This document shows, in pieces, positions 43,004-52,909 of a DNA stretch of 64,000 bases. The position numbers and the translations under genes are program-made. The DNA comes from a candidate division TM6 bacterium GW2011_GWF2_43_87 (lineage in GTDB: Bacteria; Babelota; Babeliae; Babelales; Babelaceae). The stretch covers positions 124,001 to 188,000 of the forward strand of contig LCGZ01000001.1 in assembly GCA_001000065.1 (NCBI GenBank), read 5' to 3'. The notes beneath the pieces are model-generated. The model was not told where the DNA came from. It did not search any database and saw nothing but the letters and a program-made list of their open reading frames with translations. Each line of letters begins with the position of its first letter. Position 1 is the first letter of the stretch.

Positions 43004-44488
43004 CTAAAAACTAAAGACCACCGAACCCAAGACCGTTGTAGAACGGTAGGTATACCGTTGCCGCACCGGCGCCTGCCAAAAGAGCCCTAACTCTAGATTT
43101 CTAGAAATATCATAGGTCAACCCGGCATTCACCATACAAGTTGACCAGCAGCTTTCATTAATCATTTTGCCAAGAGCAATGTTGGAAGGAGGAAAATTAT
43201 CCGCCAAAATTGTGGTAACAGTCGGTACATTCTGATAGGCCCCTGCTGTAGGCACTGACAAGGACAAAGCCCTCGTAATGTCTATTGAATCAGTACAGTG
43301 GTGCACATATCTAAATTCTACCGATGCCGAAAAATTATCTACAAAACAGGGTGCCCAAAATCCAAGCCCAAAACACCAATTATTTCCCGGTCTTATATCC
43401 AAATCTGCTCTACGCGGGAACATTCCAGCCTGCAGCGTATTGGTTGGAACCGGCCAATTGGCATAATGTTCACTAGAAAATGCAGTCATACCCGCATCGC
43501 AACCAATTAACACTGTCTCAAAGAAATTTGCCGTAAATCCACATAACATCCCATAACCCAAATGCCCACCATTGCCAAACGGCAATCCAAAGAGCATGTC
43601 TGCCGATTTTTGAGATCCTCCAAACGGCGCAATTTCAGCCTTTATAAAAGGCGTAAAGGCAAAAGTAGGCCGATACGGATCTTCCTGCCGCATGCACTCA
43701 GATGGAGCACAAGGCTCAAAACAGTGCCGCCAATAAAGACCCAAAACAGCGGACTCTACCTCAGATTTACAAAAGTGATTAAGCGACAATCCAAGCGCAT
43801 GTGCAATTTTATGAAGATTAGTAGTCTTCATAAGTGCTTTAACATTATCTGATCCCGTTGCATTAGGTACAAAGGTCCACGGACACTGCTGCGCCTGCGC
43901 TATACTAACTGCCACTGACGCCCCCACGTCATAACAGGTACAGAAATCAAACTCAAACCTACCACCATACTTACGATATTCAATAGGAACCGACATTGTT
44001 CCTTTTCCATCATAATTCACAGGCTTAAGTTCATCTTCCGTAAGAGCTAACCCCGTAACCCCCGACAAAAGATCCTGGATGCTTTTATTTGGCGTCTGAA
44101 TATCATTAGGTGGAGCAACAGCACTCGTTTTTGTACTTCCGTGCCGTTCTGCATAAAATAAACCTAGAATATTCCAAGGCCCATACATATCCCCTATTTG
44201 AACATCACTAGGGCCTACCTTACTCGCTTGAGTCGGCTGGACTCCATAATAAAGCTCGTCATTGTAATCGCCAGCCCTGCACGCATTCTGTCTGAAAACC
44301 GAACCAGAAAATCGAACCCGATATGCCTGCTCACAATCTTGAAAGGCCGTGAACGAACCCCACGGATTCGCCGCCGTAAAGACCGGATACGGGTCCGTTC
44401 GCGAATAAAAACTATAGCCCAAAAGAGACTCTGGTCTAATCAACAGTGCTCCCAGGATGCAGAGCACTAAAAAGAGGCGTTTATTCAT
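43004..44488 (-). CDS. Putative outer-membrane beta-barrel protein
   Basis: 494 residues from ATG 44488 (AAGGA upstream). N-terminal signal peptide (FLVLCILGALLIRPESLLG). The mature part is rich in aromatic residues, Gly and Asn with alternating strands; the C-terminus VLGSVVFSF ends in Phe as outer-membrane barrels usually do. It carries many cysteines (over ten). It has the same general build as the protein at 7096-8364, though sequence identity is not evident. A role as porin or surface antigen is likely. No family name recognised. Confidence 0.65.
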   Translation of the reverse strand: MNKRLFLVLCILGALLIRPESLLGYSFYSRTDPYPVFTAANPWGSFTAFQDCEQAYRVRFSGSVFRQNACRAGDYNDELYYGVQPTQASKVGPSDVQIGDMYGPWNILGLFYAERHGSTKTSAVAPPNDIQTPNKSIQDLLSGVTGLALTEDELKPVNYDGKGTMSVPIEYRKYGGRFEFDFCTCYDVGASVAVSIAQAQQCPWTFVPNATGSDNVKALMKTTNLHKIAHALGLSLNHFCKSEVESAVLGLYWRHCFEPCAPSECMRQEDPYRPTFAFTPFIKAEIAPFGGSQKSADMLFGLPFGNGGHLGYGMLCGFTANFFETVLIGCDAGMTAFSSEHYANWPVPTNTLQAGMFPRRADLDIRPGNNWCFGLGFWAPCFVDNFSASVEFRYVHHCTDSIDITRALSLSVPTAGAYQNVPTVTTILADNFPPSNIALGKMINESCWSTCMVNAGLTYDISRNLELGLFWQAPVRQRYTYRSTTVLGSVVFSF

Positions 44489-44605
44489 CAAAATCCTTCG
44501 GCCCAAGGTAAATTACCAAGACGTAAACTTTTGTGTTATGGTATAATTTTTTTCCATATTACGTCAACTGTATTGTAGCGATTTTATCCACACCACACGA
44601 CACTA

Positions 44606-45775
44606 TTAAACTCCAAAAACCCCAAAAAGCCCACACAAAAAAATAAGTGCGGCCCCTAAAAGCCCCGCAATCGCAACCTTTCTCTCTTTTCTAACTCCCC
44701 CTCGCTCATACGTCAATAAGGGAACTATGGCGGCTGCATAGGCTGAAACAATACCTAACGACGTCAAACTAAACATAAGATCAAGACTTGAGAATACACT
44801 TGCGCTAACCAATGCCAAACATCCCATACCTATCAACACCATCGGTCTGTTAAAACGTTCAGAACGCACCCCGATGCGACTGCCCGTATCTACCACCAAT
44901 GCACTTACAGACAATAGCATAGAATGCAATGTTCCTGCAATTGTAATAATAATAGACCAATTAATAAAAGCCACCAGCCACTTATAATTAGAAAACTGCA
45001 CAAGCAATGCCGATGAAAGAGGTGTTGCGCTACTTGTGAAAAGTGCTCGCGGCAATGCCATCATAATGGCAGCCGTAAACACAAAGTAAACCGCACCCGC
45101 AATCACAATAGTTGCAATAATGGCCCGCGGAACATTTTTTTGAGGCTCCTTAATAGACGAAAAAAGCGAAGGAATCGCCTCAAAGCCAAAAAACCCAAAA
45201 ACCACAACTTTTATGGCCACAAAAGCCCCCATAATACCATAAGGTGCCAGCGGAGTTAAATTCGAAATACTCGCTTTTGAAAAACACAAAGTCGTAATAA
45301 ACACCAGAGGTAAAATAGTAAGGATTATGAGCACGATTTGAGTCACCGTCGAGGCCTTCCCACCCATAAGGCACAACAACGTCACTCCACTCACTAAAAT
45401 TCCAGCCCAAAGATGAGTAGACAGAAATGGAGAATAAAGAGCCACGTAACTACCCGCAATCTGAGCCATAAGCCCCAGTGCTATAACCAATCCCAACACA
45501 TACGCAACCGTGGCGGCTATGCCGCCTGCATTCCCTGCCCACAACTTTGGATAGTTATAAAACACACTATCGCTAGGATAAAGCGCCGCCATGCGAGCCA
45601 AGGCAAGGGCCATACAAAGCACAGCTCCAATTACAAAAAGATAGGAAATGAGTCCAATAGAACCTGCCTGCGTCTGCAAAACAGCGGGCACGCCAAAAAT
45701 TCCTGCCCCAATCACGGCGTTCAAACCCAATATCACGGCCATGGGAAACCCAAGCGTACCAGAACTACTTCTCAT
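44606..45775 (-). CDS. APC-superfamily amino-acid permease
   Basis: 389 residues with about eleven to twelve hydrophobic segments. The N-terminal GLNAVIGAGIFGVPAVL motif and GFFGFEAIPSLFSSIKEPQKNVPRAI in the middle are diagnostic of amino-acid/polyamine antiporters. Imports amino acids or exchanges them with the host across the inner membrane; substrate not determinable. The gene is divergent from the small gene at 45869. Confidence 0.87.
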   Translation of the reverse strand: MRSSSGTLGFPMAVILGLNAVIGAGIFGVPAVLQTQAGSIGLISYLFVIGAVLCMALALARMAALYPSDSVFYNYPKLWAGNAGGIAATVAYVLGLVIALGLMAQIAGSYVALYSPFLSTHLWAGILVSGVTLLCLMGGKASTVTQIVLIILTILPLVFITTLCFSKASISNLTPLAPYGIMGAFVAIKVVVFGFFGFEAIPSLFSSIKEPQKNVPRAIIATIVIAGAVYFVFTAAIMMALPRALFTSSATPLSSALLVQFSNYKWLVAFINWSIIITIAGTLHSMLLSVSALVVDTGSRIGVRSERFNRPMVLIGMGCLALVSASVFSSLDLMFSLTSLGIVSAYAAAIVPLLTYERGGVRKERKVAIAGLLGAALIFLCGLFGVFGV

Positions 45776-45868
45776 CTAACACCCTAATCTGTTATCCTAT
45801 AAGAACAAAATCACTCATAAAAACTAAGCCGTTTGGCATTGACGTTTGTCATTAATAAGAGAAAGTAT

Positions 45869-46123
45869 ATGGCCTTCTGTTCCTATTTTCAAGCAAAGAT
45901 CACCAAGAGAGATACCTGGTTTTTTGTAGCAACCCTACGATTCAACGAACATCTAGCATTTGACCGCACATTTGACAAAGCAGAGGGCATCTTCGAATTT
46001 TTTGTACCAACCGACAACGAAGAGGCCTTTCTTTTATTTATGAAACAGCACGAAAAAACTGGGCTTGTGTCAAACATAATACAACTGCCAAACCGCCTAC
46101 TTGACCCAACCGAAACAGTTTAA
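45869..46123 (+). CDS. Small conserved-looking protein of unknown function
   Basis: 84 residues from ATG 45869 (the open frame starts at TTG 45833, which lacks support). Aromatic strands FQAKITKRDTWFFVATLRFN and GIFEFFVPTDNEEAFLLFM suggest a small alpha/beta fold. No signal peptide. It may resemble the DUF4911 type, weakly. Ends 4 bp before the convergent gltX stop. No function assigned. Confidence 0.55.
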   Translation: MAFCSYFQAKITKRDTWFFVATLRFNEHLAFDRTFDKAEGIFEFFVPTDNEEAFLLFMKQHEKTGLVSNIIQLPNRLLDPTETV

Positions 46124-46127
46124 GGTT

Positions 46128-47534
46128 TTACTCAGCTAAAGGGGCAATCCGTACGCGTATTTCATTAACATCAAGCAATATGCCCAGCTCCGCAATTCCC
46201 AAGCCTGTTGGAGAACCTGTAAGCGCAAGTCGCAAAAGCGACAACACTTCTTTCAGAGATCGTTTTTCCGCCTTTGCCATCTCTTTTATTTTCTCAAGTA
46301 GTTCAACCCCTGTATCCGCAGGCATTGACAAGACACTTTTAAAGAAAGCCCGATGCTGCATATAGTTAAGCGGCTCAGCTCCTGCCACAAGAAAAGTCGG
46401 ACGCTCAAAGACAAACCGCAAAAGGGCGGGGGCATCTACTAGCGTTGTCAACTCCCCACTTATAGGCTCCAACAATGCACGCACCTGATCCACAGTGTAA
46501 TGTGCGGCAGCAGGGTAGGCTTGCTTTATCAAGGGCAACACAAACGCTGCCCGTTCATCAGCAGAAATTCTAGCCATCCATTTATGATTCAACCACCGCA
46601 ACTTTTCCACATCATAGCGCACCTGACTAGCCGCGCTTAAATGGTCAAACCGCACGGCTTTAACCAGCGCTTCAAAATCCATAACCTCGTCTTCAAAAGA
46701 CCCACCCATAATTCCTAAGTAATTATTTATAGCAACCGGCAAGAATCCGCCGCTACGCAAATCTTCAAGCGAAAATCCGAAGTCACGTTTGGAAAGTTTT
46801 TTCCCATCTGGCCCACACAGTAGGGGCATATGGAAAAACTGAGGCATAGGCGCCTCAAGGGCCTGATAAAGAGCAGCTTGCATTGCTGTGTTTGACAGAT
46901 GATCCCCTCCACGAATAACATGCGATATCCGCATATCAACGTCATCCACAAAATTTGCAAAAATAAACGTAAAACTACCATCTGGACGCGTAAGCGTAAA
47001 ATCTGAAAAATGGCTAAAATCAAAAGTAACATCACCATGAGCCAAATCTTTTATGACCGCGGTCCCTTCTAGAAGCTTAAATCTCCAGACATAGGGGCGT
47101 CCCTCGGCAAGAAATTGATTTACCTGTTCATCAGAAAGCTTCAAAGCTGCACGATCATACCGCGGAGGTAACCCTCGAGCAATCTGCCGCTGCCGTTTTT
47201 CTTCAAGCTCTTCATGTGTCTCAAAACAGCGGTAAACTAAACCTTTCTCCAAAAGCCGTGCGAAATACGCTTGATATAGCGATGCACGTTTAGACTGAAA
47301 AAAGGGGCCCTCATTATAGGAAAGACCTAGCCACTCAAGATCTTTTATTATCTTAATGCCTCCTGGGTCAACCTCACGAGATGCATCTGTATCCTCAATG
47401 CGCAAAACAAAAGTTCCCTTATTATGCTTCGCAAAAAGTGCGTTAAAAAGAGCTATCCGAACATTGCCTATATGCATCAATCCCGTAGGAGAAGGTGCAA
47501 ACCGAACTCGCACCTCATTTGTATTCATTTCCAT
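46128..47534 (-). CDS. gltX: Glutamyl-tRNA synthetase
   Basis: Class I synthetase of 468 residues: HIGH-type motif PSPTGLMHIGNVRIALFNALFA, a second RxFFETHEELEE-like zone (YRCFETHEELEEKR), VDDVDMRISHVIRG and the KMSKS loop GKKLSKRDFG. The anticodon-binding domain fills the C-terminal third. Whether it is a non-discriminating form charging tRNA-Gln cannot be told from the sequence alone. Confidence 0.95.
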   Translation of the reverse strand: MEMNTNEVRVRFAPSPTGLMHIGNVRIALFNALFAKHNKGTFVLRIEDTDASREVDPGGIKIIKDLEWLGLSYNEGPFFQSKRASLYQAYFARLLEKGLVYRCFETHEELEEKRQRQIARGLPPRYDRAALKLSDEQVNQFLAEGRPYVWRFKLLEGTAVIKDLAHGDVTFDFSHFSDFTLTRPDGSFTFIFANFVDDVDMRISHVIRGGDHLSNTAMQAALYQALEAPMPQFFHMPLLCGPDGKKLSKRDFGFSLEDLRSGGFLPVAINNYLGIMGGSFEDEVMDFEALVKAVRFDHLSAASQVRYDVEKLRWLNHKWMARISADERAAFVLPLIKQAYPAAAHYTVDQVRALLEPISGELTTLVDAPALLRFVFERPTFLVAGAEPLNYMQHRAFFKSVLSMPADTGVELLEKIKEMAKAEKRSLKEVLSLLRLALTGSPTGLGIAELGILLDVNEIRVRIAPLAE

Positions 47535-47579
47535 ACACCACCGTTTCTAGTTAAATCTGTCCATTAGTCTTAGTATAAC

Positions 47580-47603
47580 AAAATGAATTTATAAATTCAT
47601 TTT
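47580..47603. promoter_or_regulatory. 24-bp perfect palindrome in a divergent spacer
   Basis: The two half-sites AAAATGAATTTA and TAAATTCATTTT are exact reverse complements without a spacer. It lies between gltX and the gene at 47715. A dimeric regulator could bind here. Confidence 0.5.
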
Positions 47604-47633
47604 TCAATCTCACCTGTTAAAATTGCAAGTTCG

Positions 47634-47661
47634 TTGACAGCTGATCATCCGATTTGATACG
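47634..47661 (+). promoter_or_regulatory. Possible promoter for the 104-residue gene
   Basis: Consensus TTGACA (47634-47639) with GATACG (47656-47661) 16 bp downstream. The -10 is weak. It precedes ATG 47715 by about 53 bp. Confidence 0.4.
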
Positions 47662-47714
47662 TTTTCAAACAGATAGACTGTAGTAAGGTACTACAGCATT
47701 TTGGGAGAGTAGCA

Positions 47715-48029
47715 ATGAAGAAGTGTGTCAAAATAACCCTTTCTGATGTTAGAGATGCAAATGCGCTTTATGATTTACTAAAAGCGGATACATCCATGAA
47801 CGACATTGAAGGAGTAATCGAAACCATCATGCCAGACATTGTAGAAATTACGGTATACGGCAGCAAAGATGCGGTCGACAGATTCGTCAATGAAGTAGAC
47901 GGCGCTATATTAACCTTTAACCTAAACACTGCACAGCGGATCAAGTTCATGGTGGAGCCATTCTTAAAGAATGAAGATTATCGCGGGATCATGCGTTTTT
48001 TACGAAAGACCTCTCCCCATCGAGCTTAA
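47715..48029 (+). CDS. Small protein of unknown function, acylphosphatase-like strand order
   Basis: 104 residues, GGGAGAG upstream of ATG 47715. Strands and helices recall a ferredoxin-like fold: VEITVYGSKDAVDRFVNEV resembles the middle of acylphosphatases, but the catalytic Arg/Asn motif GxVQGVxFR is absent, so enzyme activity is unlikely. No signal peptide. Function unknown. Confidence 0.55.
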   Translation: MKKCVKITLSDVRDANALYDLLKADTSMNDIEGVIETIMPDIVEITVYGSKDAVDRFVNEVDGAILTFNLNTAQRIKFMVEPFLKNEDYRGIMRFLRKTSPHRA

Positions 48030-48291
48030 AATTCTTTACATCTTTTCCTTACAGGTCTTTACAAAGTTTTCTACACAAAAACCACGATTAGCTCCCTTCA
48101 TAAGACCCTTCGCACACCCATAATAACAGTGCCTGCCTACAGGTGAACTCTTTAGCGCACGCACTTGACAAAAATAGCTTTTTCTAAGATCATGATCAAG
48201 ATAAAATAAGAAGCAATAAGAAAAGTTTTATTCACTTAGAATTTATCTAAAATCATTCTTGAACTCATTAAGCCTTTGGAGTGACTTTATT

Positions 48292-50652
48292 ATGCTTAGA
48301 AAAACATTCAAACACGTTATTATCTGTGCAAGCTTAGTGAGTGCGCTCGTCCAACCACTAATAATGCATGCAACTAATACCACGCTTACGCCAACAATTT
48401 CAGTAAACCCATCAGCACCTATTAAACTCACTCCATCCGCACTAAGGCTAGCAATGCTAAAGAACTCGGCTTTGCAGTTTTGCTACCTTTTCCCTATGTT
48501 GTGTACAGTATACACAAGCATGTTGTGCGCTCTTGCGGTACCCATGTTCCTCGGATTCGCAGCCCAGTACCTAAATTTATTATGGGTTACTCACGGAGGC
48601 AGGCTACACCACATCCCAAGTTCACACTTAATTTTCCACCCAACAACTCGTCTCCCTTTTGTTCCTGCAGGAGAAGATCAATCAATAACACGCATTCGGA
48701 CGCTATGGATAAAATCGATATGGCCCTATTCTGAGCACCTCCAAAACCTTCTAGAAGGCGATTCAAAAAATGCCATTCCCAAAGAGGCTTTAGATGCCCT
48801 CATAGAAACCCTGCCAGACGACTGTCGTAGCCTAACCGCCTGGAAAACTCTGACATACCTCACCACCACACTCTCACAACGCGCTATTCAACCTGATAAA
48901 GTTACCGCCTCATTAGTGGAAAAAATTCTAAGAGAATACAGACAAAGCATTAACTTGGCAGAGCTATATGCGCTATCTTCCTTTCTTCTCATGCCTAAAG
49001 GTATTTCTGAAAGTATTCTAAATTGCATAGCAAATGACCTTGCGAATAACGCAACAGAATCTCTTAACGACCCACGTGTTGGGTTATTGATCCGTGAATC
49101 TCTCGCAGAAAAAGGCACGGTCGCAACGTCTCTCTTACAACTACACAGTCGCTTACTTTTTACTGAAAATACAGGTAACTACGTAGAAAAATCAGGAACC
49201 TGGGTCCCACTTCATACCTCTCAAGAAGATGCCCCCGCTTCGAGTATGGGAGTCTTCTTTGCCCCTCCAACCAACACATTGTCAAATAGCTTTGTAGGCA
49301 ATAAAATGGCGTCATCTTTTGGCAATGGCACGTTTATAGATTCTTCATGGCCGTTTTTTACAAACCAAGCCAATAACTATGCTAACAATGACTTTTTAAT
49401 TCTTGATTCTCACGGAAAAATCGTTAGGCGCGTACCATTAGCAAACGAATGGAATAACAATTTCTGCTCATTAAACCTAAGTGCCGATGCCCAATTTTTA
49501 CTAAAAACAGACGGAATTACTTTTAAATTGCTTGATGTCTCTGGACTAAACAGACCGTCGTGCACCAGAATGTTAAACATGCCACAACTAAACACAGCAT
49601 GCGTCAATGCCAGGCTCTCAAGAGACGGATATCACATATGCCTTCTAAACCAAATAAACGGATGTGAAATACAAACATTACAAAGCAACCAAGTACTCTT
49701 TGCCCAAACACTGACATGGTACCCGGAAGAAGTTGTGGTAAGCCCTGATGAAAAATTTGTCATCCTATCCGGCAATGGCCACTGTGAAATATGGGCATGC
49801 ATGGGACCAAACTCGGCACAACGACTATTCTCATCACAAACTCATAGCGCCGCCGCATTTAACCCTGCGGGGACAGAACTTGCACTCACCAACGCAAATG
49901 GAACAACTATAGACCTATGGAAACTCCCTAAGGAAAATGAAGCCTGGCCACAAAACCCAATTCGCTCGATAAAACTGGCTAACCAAGTAAACACGTTTCC
50001 TTGCTTCTGCAATTATTCCCCTGATGGTACTCAACTAGCTCTTTCACAATTCAACGAAGGCATGGTTGAAATTTTCGATGCCCTATCCTGCGCACCGGTC
50101 TATACCATACAAACCCATTCAAAAATCTCCGACTTTACGTGGCGCCCTGATGGGACCCTGGTTACCTGCCATAAGAGTAACCACGCTTTACATTTTTTTG
50201 AAACGTGGAAGCCTGACATGGTTGAATTAAGCGCCGACCAATATGTTTTAGTAGAAGCATTAAAACATGCAAACCCAGGAACAACTCTCACCAATGGCTC
50301 ATGGGCAGACATTGTTTTCAAAACCCTTCCCAACTCTGTGCAAGAATGGCTAAAAACACAGAGAGGCACCTATCTGACAAATGTTCAACCCCAGGGATCC
50401 TTCTCCTCATTATGCACGCCTCTAACCCGGCCATTCACGCAAGCAAAATCGCTTATCAAAGAGGTAACAACAAAAAGACGATATGAACTACTACCTCTTG
50501 CCTACATAAGCGCTTTAACAGCCGCTTCTGCCATTGCAAGCATTAGCTGCTGGAAGTTTGTTAAACCACTAAATGCACGACTCACAGCGCTAAATCAACA
50601 ACAGCTTGCACTACAGTTCGCACTTTTAGCTTTAATCAAACAGACTAAGTAA
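48292..50652 (+). CDS. Exported WD40/beta-propeller-like protein
   Basis: 786 residues from ATG 48292 (GGAG 11 bases upstream). A signal peptide covers about 1-27 (HVIICASLVSALVQPLIMHA). A hydrophobic segment near 60-90 may be membrane associated. Residues of about 370-660 hold propeller blades with the WD40 rhythm: SADAQFLLKTD, SRDGYHICLL, SPDEKFVILSG...EIWA, NPAGTELALTN...IDLWKL, SPDGTQLALSQ...VEIFDA, RPDGTLVTC. A transmembrane helix follows near the C-terminus (about 742-762, LAYISALTAASAIASISCW). Such exported eukaryote-like domains are typical of host-adapted bacteria; partner unknown. The last 8 bp overlap uvrD on the other strand. Confidence 0.8.
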   Translation: MLRKTFKHVIICASLVSALVQPLIMHATNTTLTPTISVNPSAPIKLTPSALRLAMLKNSALQFCYLFPMLCTVYTSMLCALAVPMFLGFAAQYLNLLWVTHGGRLHHIPSSHLIFHPTTRLPFVPAGEDQSITRIRTLWIKSIWPYSEHLQNLLEGDSKNAIPKEALDALIETLPDDCRSLTAWKTLTYLTTTLSQRAIQPDKVTASLVEKILREYRQSINLAELYALSSFLLMPKGISESILNCIANDLANNATESLNDPRVGLLIRESLAEKGTVATSLLQLHSRLLFTENTGNYVEKSGTWVPLHTSQEDAPASSMGVFFAPPTNTLSNSFVGNKMASSFGNGTFIDSSWPFFTNQANNYANNDFLILDSHGKIVRRVPLANEWNNNFCSLNLSADAQFLLKTDGITFKLLDVSGLNRPSCTRMLNMPQLNTACVNARLSRDGYHICLLNQINGCEIQTLQSNQVLFAQTLTWYPEEVVVSPDEKFVILSGNGHCEIWACMGPNSAQRLFSSQTHSAAAFNPAGTELALTNANGTTIDLWKLPKENEAWPQNPIRSIKLANQVNTFPCFCNYSPDGTQLALSQFNEGMVEIFDALSCAPVYTIQTHSKISDFTWRPDGTLVTCHKSNHALHFFETWKPDMVELSADQYVLVEALKHANPGTTLTNGSWADIVFKTLPNSVQEWLKTQRGTYLTNVQPQGSFSSLCTPLTRPFTQAKSLIKEVTTKRRYELLPLAYISALTAASAIASISCWKFVKPLNARLTALNQQQLALQFALLALIKQTK

Positions 50653-52909
50653 GGAATGAGGAATTAATTTTTTTCACGCCACAAGAAAAATGAACGGTTA
50701 AATAAACGATTCCACAACCCTTATCTTCAACCTCTTTAACTATTCCAACCCCAAAGCTTCGGTGGTTAACTGACTGAAATTTCTTCCATTGGCGGCTTTT
50801 CTCAATAACGGGAGCCACTTTCGCAGAAGAAAAAGGATCTATAATCGGCTCTTCAAAAGGCTCATTCCACGAAAAAGAAGATGGAAGACCCATAACCGGA
50901 GTCCGCGCTGAGGCACAAGACCGCCCTTGCACCCACTGGTCCAGATAGCTTCGTATCTGAGAAGAATACCACGATGTTCCATCATCCTGCCGAGCCAACG
51001 ACGCCGGAATTTCATCTAAAAAAGGAGAAGGAAGCTGCTGAGTCACACGCCCAAAAAGATAGCGCTGCTGTACATGAGTTATTAACAAACGCTCGCGCGC
51101 TCGAGTAATCCCCACATAAAGTAGGCGCCGTTCCTCTTCCACAGCATATGAATTGTCAATAGACCGACTGGTCGGAAAAATCCCATCCTCAAGCCCCACC
51201 AAAATAACCGTATCAAACTCAAGCCCCTTGGCCGCATGAAACGTCATAAGTAAAAGGGCAGAATCATCTGAGTCTTTAGGTTTACTGTGCTCCTGCAAAA
51301 GAGCTATTTCATCAAGAAAAGAGGGGATAGATGTAACACCCCGATCTTCCATAGCCCGAGCAGCATTTAAAAGCTCTCGAACGTTTTCAGCTTTATCGCG
51401 CGCAACTTCGCGCTCAAAAGCACCTTGAAGATAGGGGACATATTCCACTTCATTTACGACAAACTCTAAAGCTGAGGAAGGAGATGTCATGGTCGCCATT
51501 TTACCTAAAATCTGACAGAATTTAAGCAATGAATCCTTTTTTGCCCCCGTCACCACACCCTGCTCAACAAGCCTACTCACTACTGCGCTAAAATCAAGAA
51601 GTGGCTCCTGATCCCACAAAGCAAAAAATTGCTCCTGAAACTTTGCACCCAAACCACGAGCCGGCGTGTTAAAAACTCGCAAAAACGCAACTCTATCAAA
51701 GGGATTTACGGAAAGACGCAGGTATGCGACAAGATCTTTGATCTCCTGACGCTCATAAAATTGAATTCCCCCCACTATGTGATAAGGCTGAGAACTACGA
51801 ACTAATGCTTCTTCCAATGTCCGAGACTGGTAGTGAGAACGATAAAGCACTGCACAAGACTGATTCTTCAACTGTCGCTTAACCAAGTTAACAAGCTGTG
51901 TAACACACTCGCCTTCATTTCTATCAGACGCAAGACGCACCACTCGTATGCGATCAACACCTTCTCGCTCCGACCAGAGCTTCTTAGGCATTCTGCCGCG
52001 ATTATGACTAATAACTTCATTAGCCACAGAAAGCAACGGCTGAACCGAACGATAATTTTGCTCTATAGTCACAATCGACGTCTGAGGGAAATCACGCGAA
52101 AATTCTAAAATATTACTAACCGTCGCGCCACGCCAAGAATAAATAGACTGGTCTTCATCTCCAACTACGCAGAGAGAGTCCAAACAAAAAACATTTGAGT
52201 CATCGCAGGCCATCAGGCGCAGCAAAGCATGTTGGACACGATTAGTATCCTGGTATTCATCAACCAACACATGCCGCACACGCGCCCTAAATTGCTCACG
52301 AAATATAGCATTTCGCTTAAACAAACCTATAGTCTCAACAAGCAAATCATCAAAATCCAAACAATGTGACTGTCGCTTCTCCTGCTCATAAACCATACAG
52401 AGCTGTTGCATTACCGGATGATCTATTAAATTAGTGTTAAGCACTCCATCAATAGAACCATTTTTTGCACTAGAGAGAGCATGCAAAACAGACTTAACAT
52501 TCATCTGCTTAGAAAGACCAGCCGATGCAATAATCTTCTGCATAAGCTTTTCTTGATCATCTGCATCTAATACCAAAAAATCTGGCATCCCCAAAAAAGC
52601 GCGATTTATCTTTAAAAGCCGCAGACAATACGCATGAAAAGTTCCTATATAAGGAGAATCCCCTCGACTAACCATGCTCTCAACCCGCTCCTTCATCTCT
52701 GCCGCAGCCTTGTTAGTGAAAGTAAGGGCAACAATGGAGGAAGGAATCGCTCCATGATATGCAATTAAGTAAGAAATGCGGCGTGTTATAACTCGCGTTT
52801 TACCCGACCCTGCACCGGCCCGCACCAATATAACACCACGCCCCGGCTCAACAGCAGACCGTTGTTGGGCATTAAGTTTCTCAAGTAGCTCGTGGCAATC
52901 TCCACTCAT
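50645..52909 (-). CDS. uvrD: UvrD/PcrA-type superfamily 1 DNA helicase
   Basis: 754 residues from ATG 52909, which overlaps the hflX stop (ATGA, 52906-52909); ATG 52921 is possible but less consistent with the coupling. Motifs: NAQQRSAVEP, Walker A AGAGSGKT, TFTNKAAAEMKERV, FDDLL, VGDEDQSIYSWRGA, QNYRS, TFHAAKGLEFDTVILVG and EERRLLYVGITRARERL. A 3'-5' helicase acting in mismatch and excision repair and in removal of RecA; the C-terminal region of about 100 residues is variable, as usual. Confidence 0.94.
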   Translation of the reverse strand: MSGDCHELLEKLNAQQRSAVEPGRGVILVRAGAGSGKTRVITRRISYLIAYHGAIPSSIVALTFTNKAAAEMKERVESMVSRGDSPYIGTFHAYCLRLLKINRAFLGMPDFLVLDADDQEKLMQKIIASAGLSKQMNVKSVLHALSSAKNGSIDGVLNTNLIDHPVMQQLCMVYEQEKRQSHCLDFDDLLVETIGLFKRNAIFREQFRARVRHVLVDEYQDTNRVQHALLRLMACDDSNVFCLDSLCVVGDEDQSIYSWRGATVSNILEFSRDFPQTSIVTIEQNYRSVQPLLSVANEVISHNRGRMPKKLWSEREGVDRIRVVRLASDRNEGECVTQLVNLVKRQLKNQSCAVLYRSHYQSRTLEEALVRSSQPYHIVGGIQFYERQEIKDLVAYLRLSVNPFDRVAFLRVFNTPARGLGAKFQEQFFALWDQEPLLDFSAVVSRLVEQGVVTGAKKDSLLKFCQILGKMATMTSPSSALEFVVNEVEYVPYLQGAFEREVARDKAENVRELLNAARAMEDRGVTSIPSFLDEIALLQEHSKPKDSDDSALLLMTFHAAKGLEFDTVILVGLEDGIFPTSRSIDNSYAVEEERRLLYVGITRARERLLITHVQQRYLFGRVTQQLPSPFLDEIPASLARQDDGTSWYSSQIRSYLDQWVQGRSCASARTPVMGLPSSFSWNEPFEEPIIDPFSSAKVAPVIEKSRQWKKFQSVNHRSFGVGIVKEVEDKGCGIVYLTVHFSCGVKKINSSFLT

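Noticed and set aside
44542-44547. TATAAT preceded by TGG on the plus strand
   Set aside because: It looks like an extended -10, but points away from the gene at 44488 and into the 3' end of the permease gene. No plus-strand gene follows for over 1.3 kb.
48165-48193. Consensus TTGACA upstream of the WD40-like gene
   Set aside because: No acceptable -10 at 16-18 bp (GATCAT at 17 bp).
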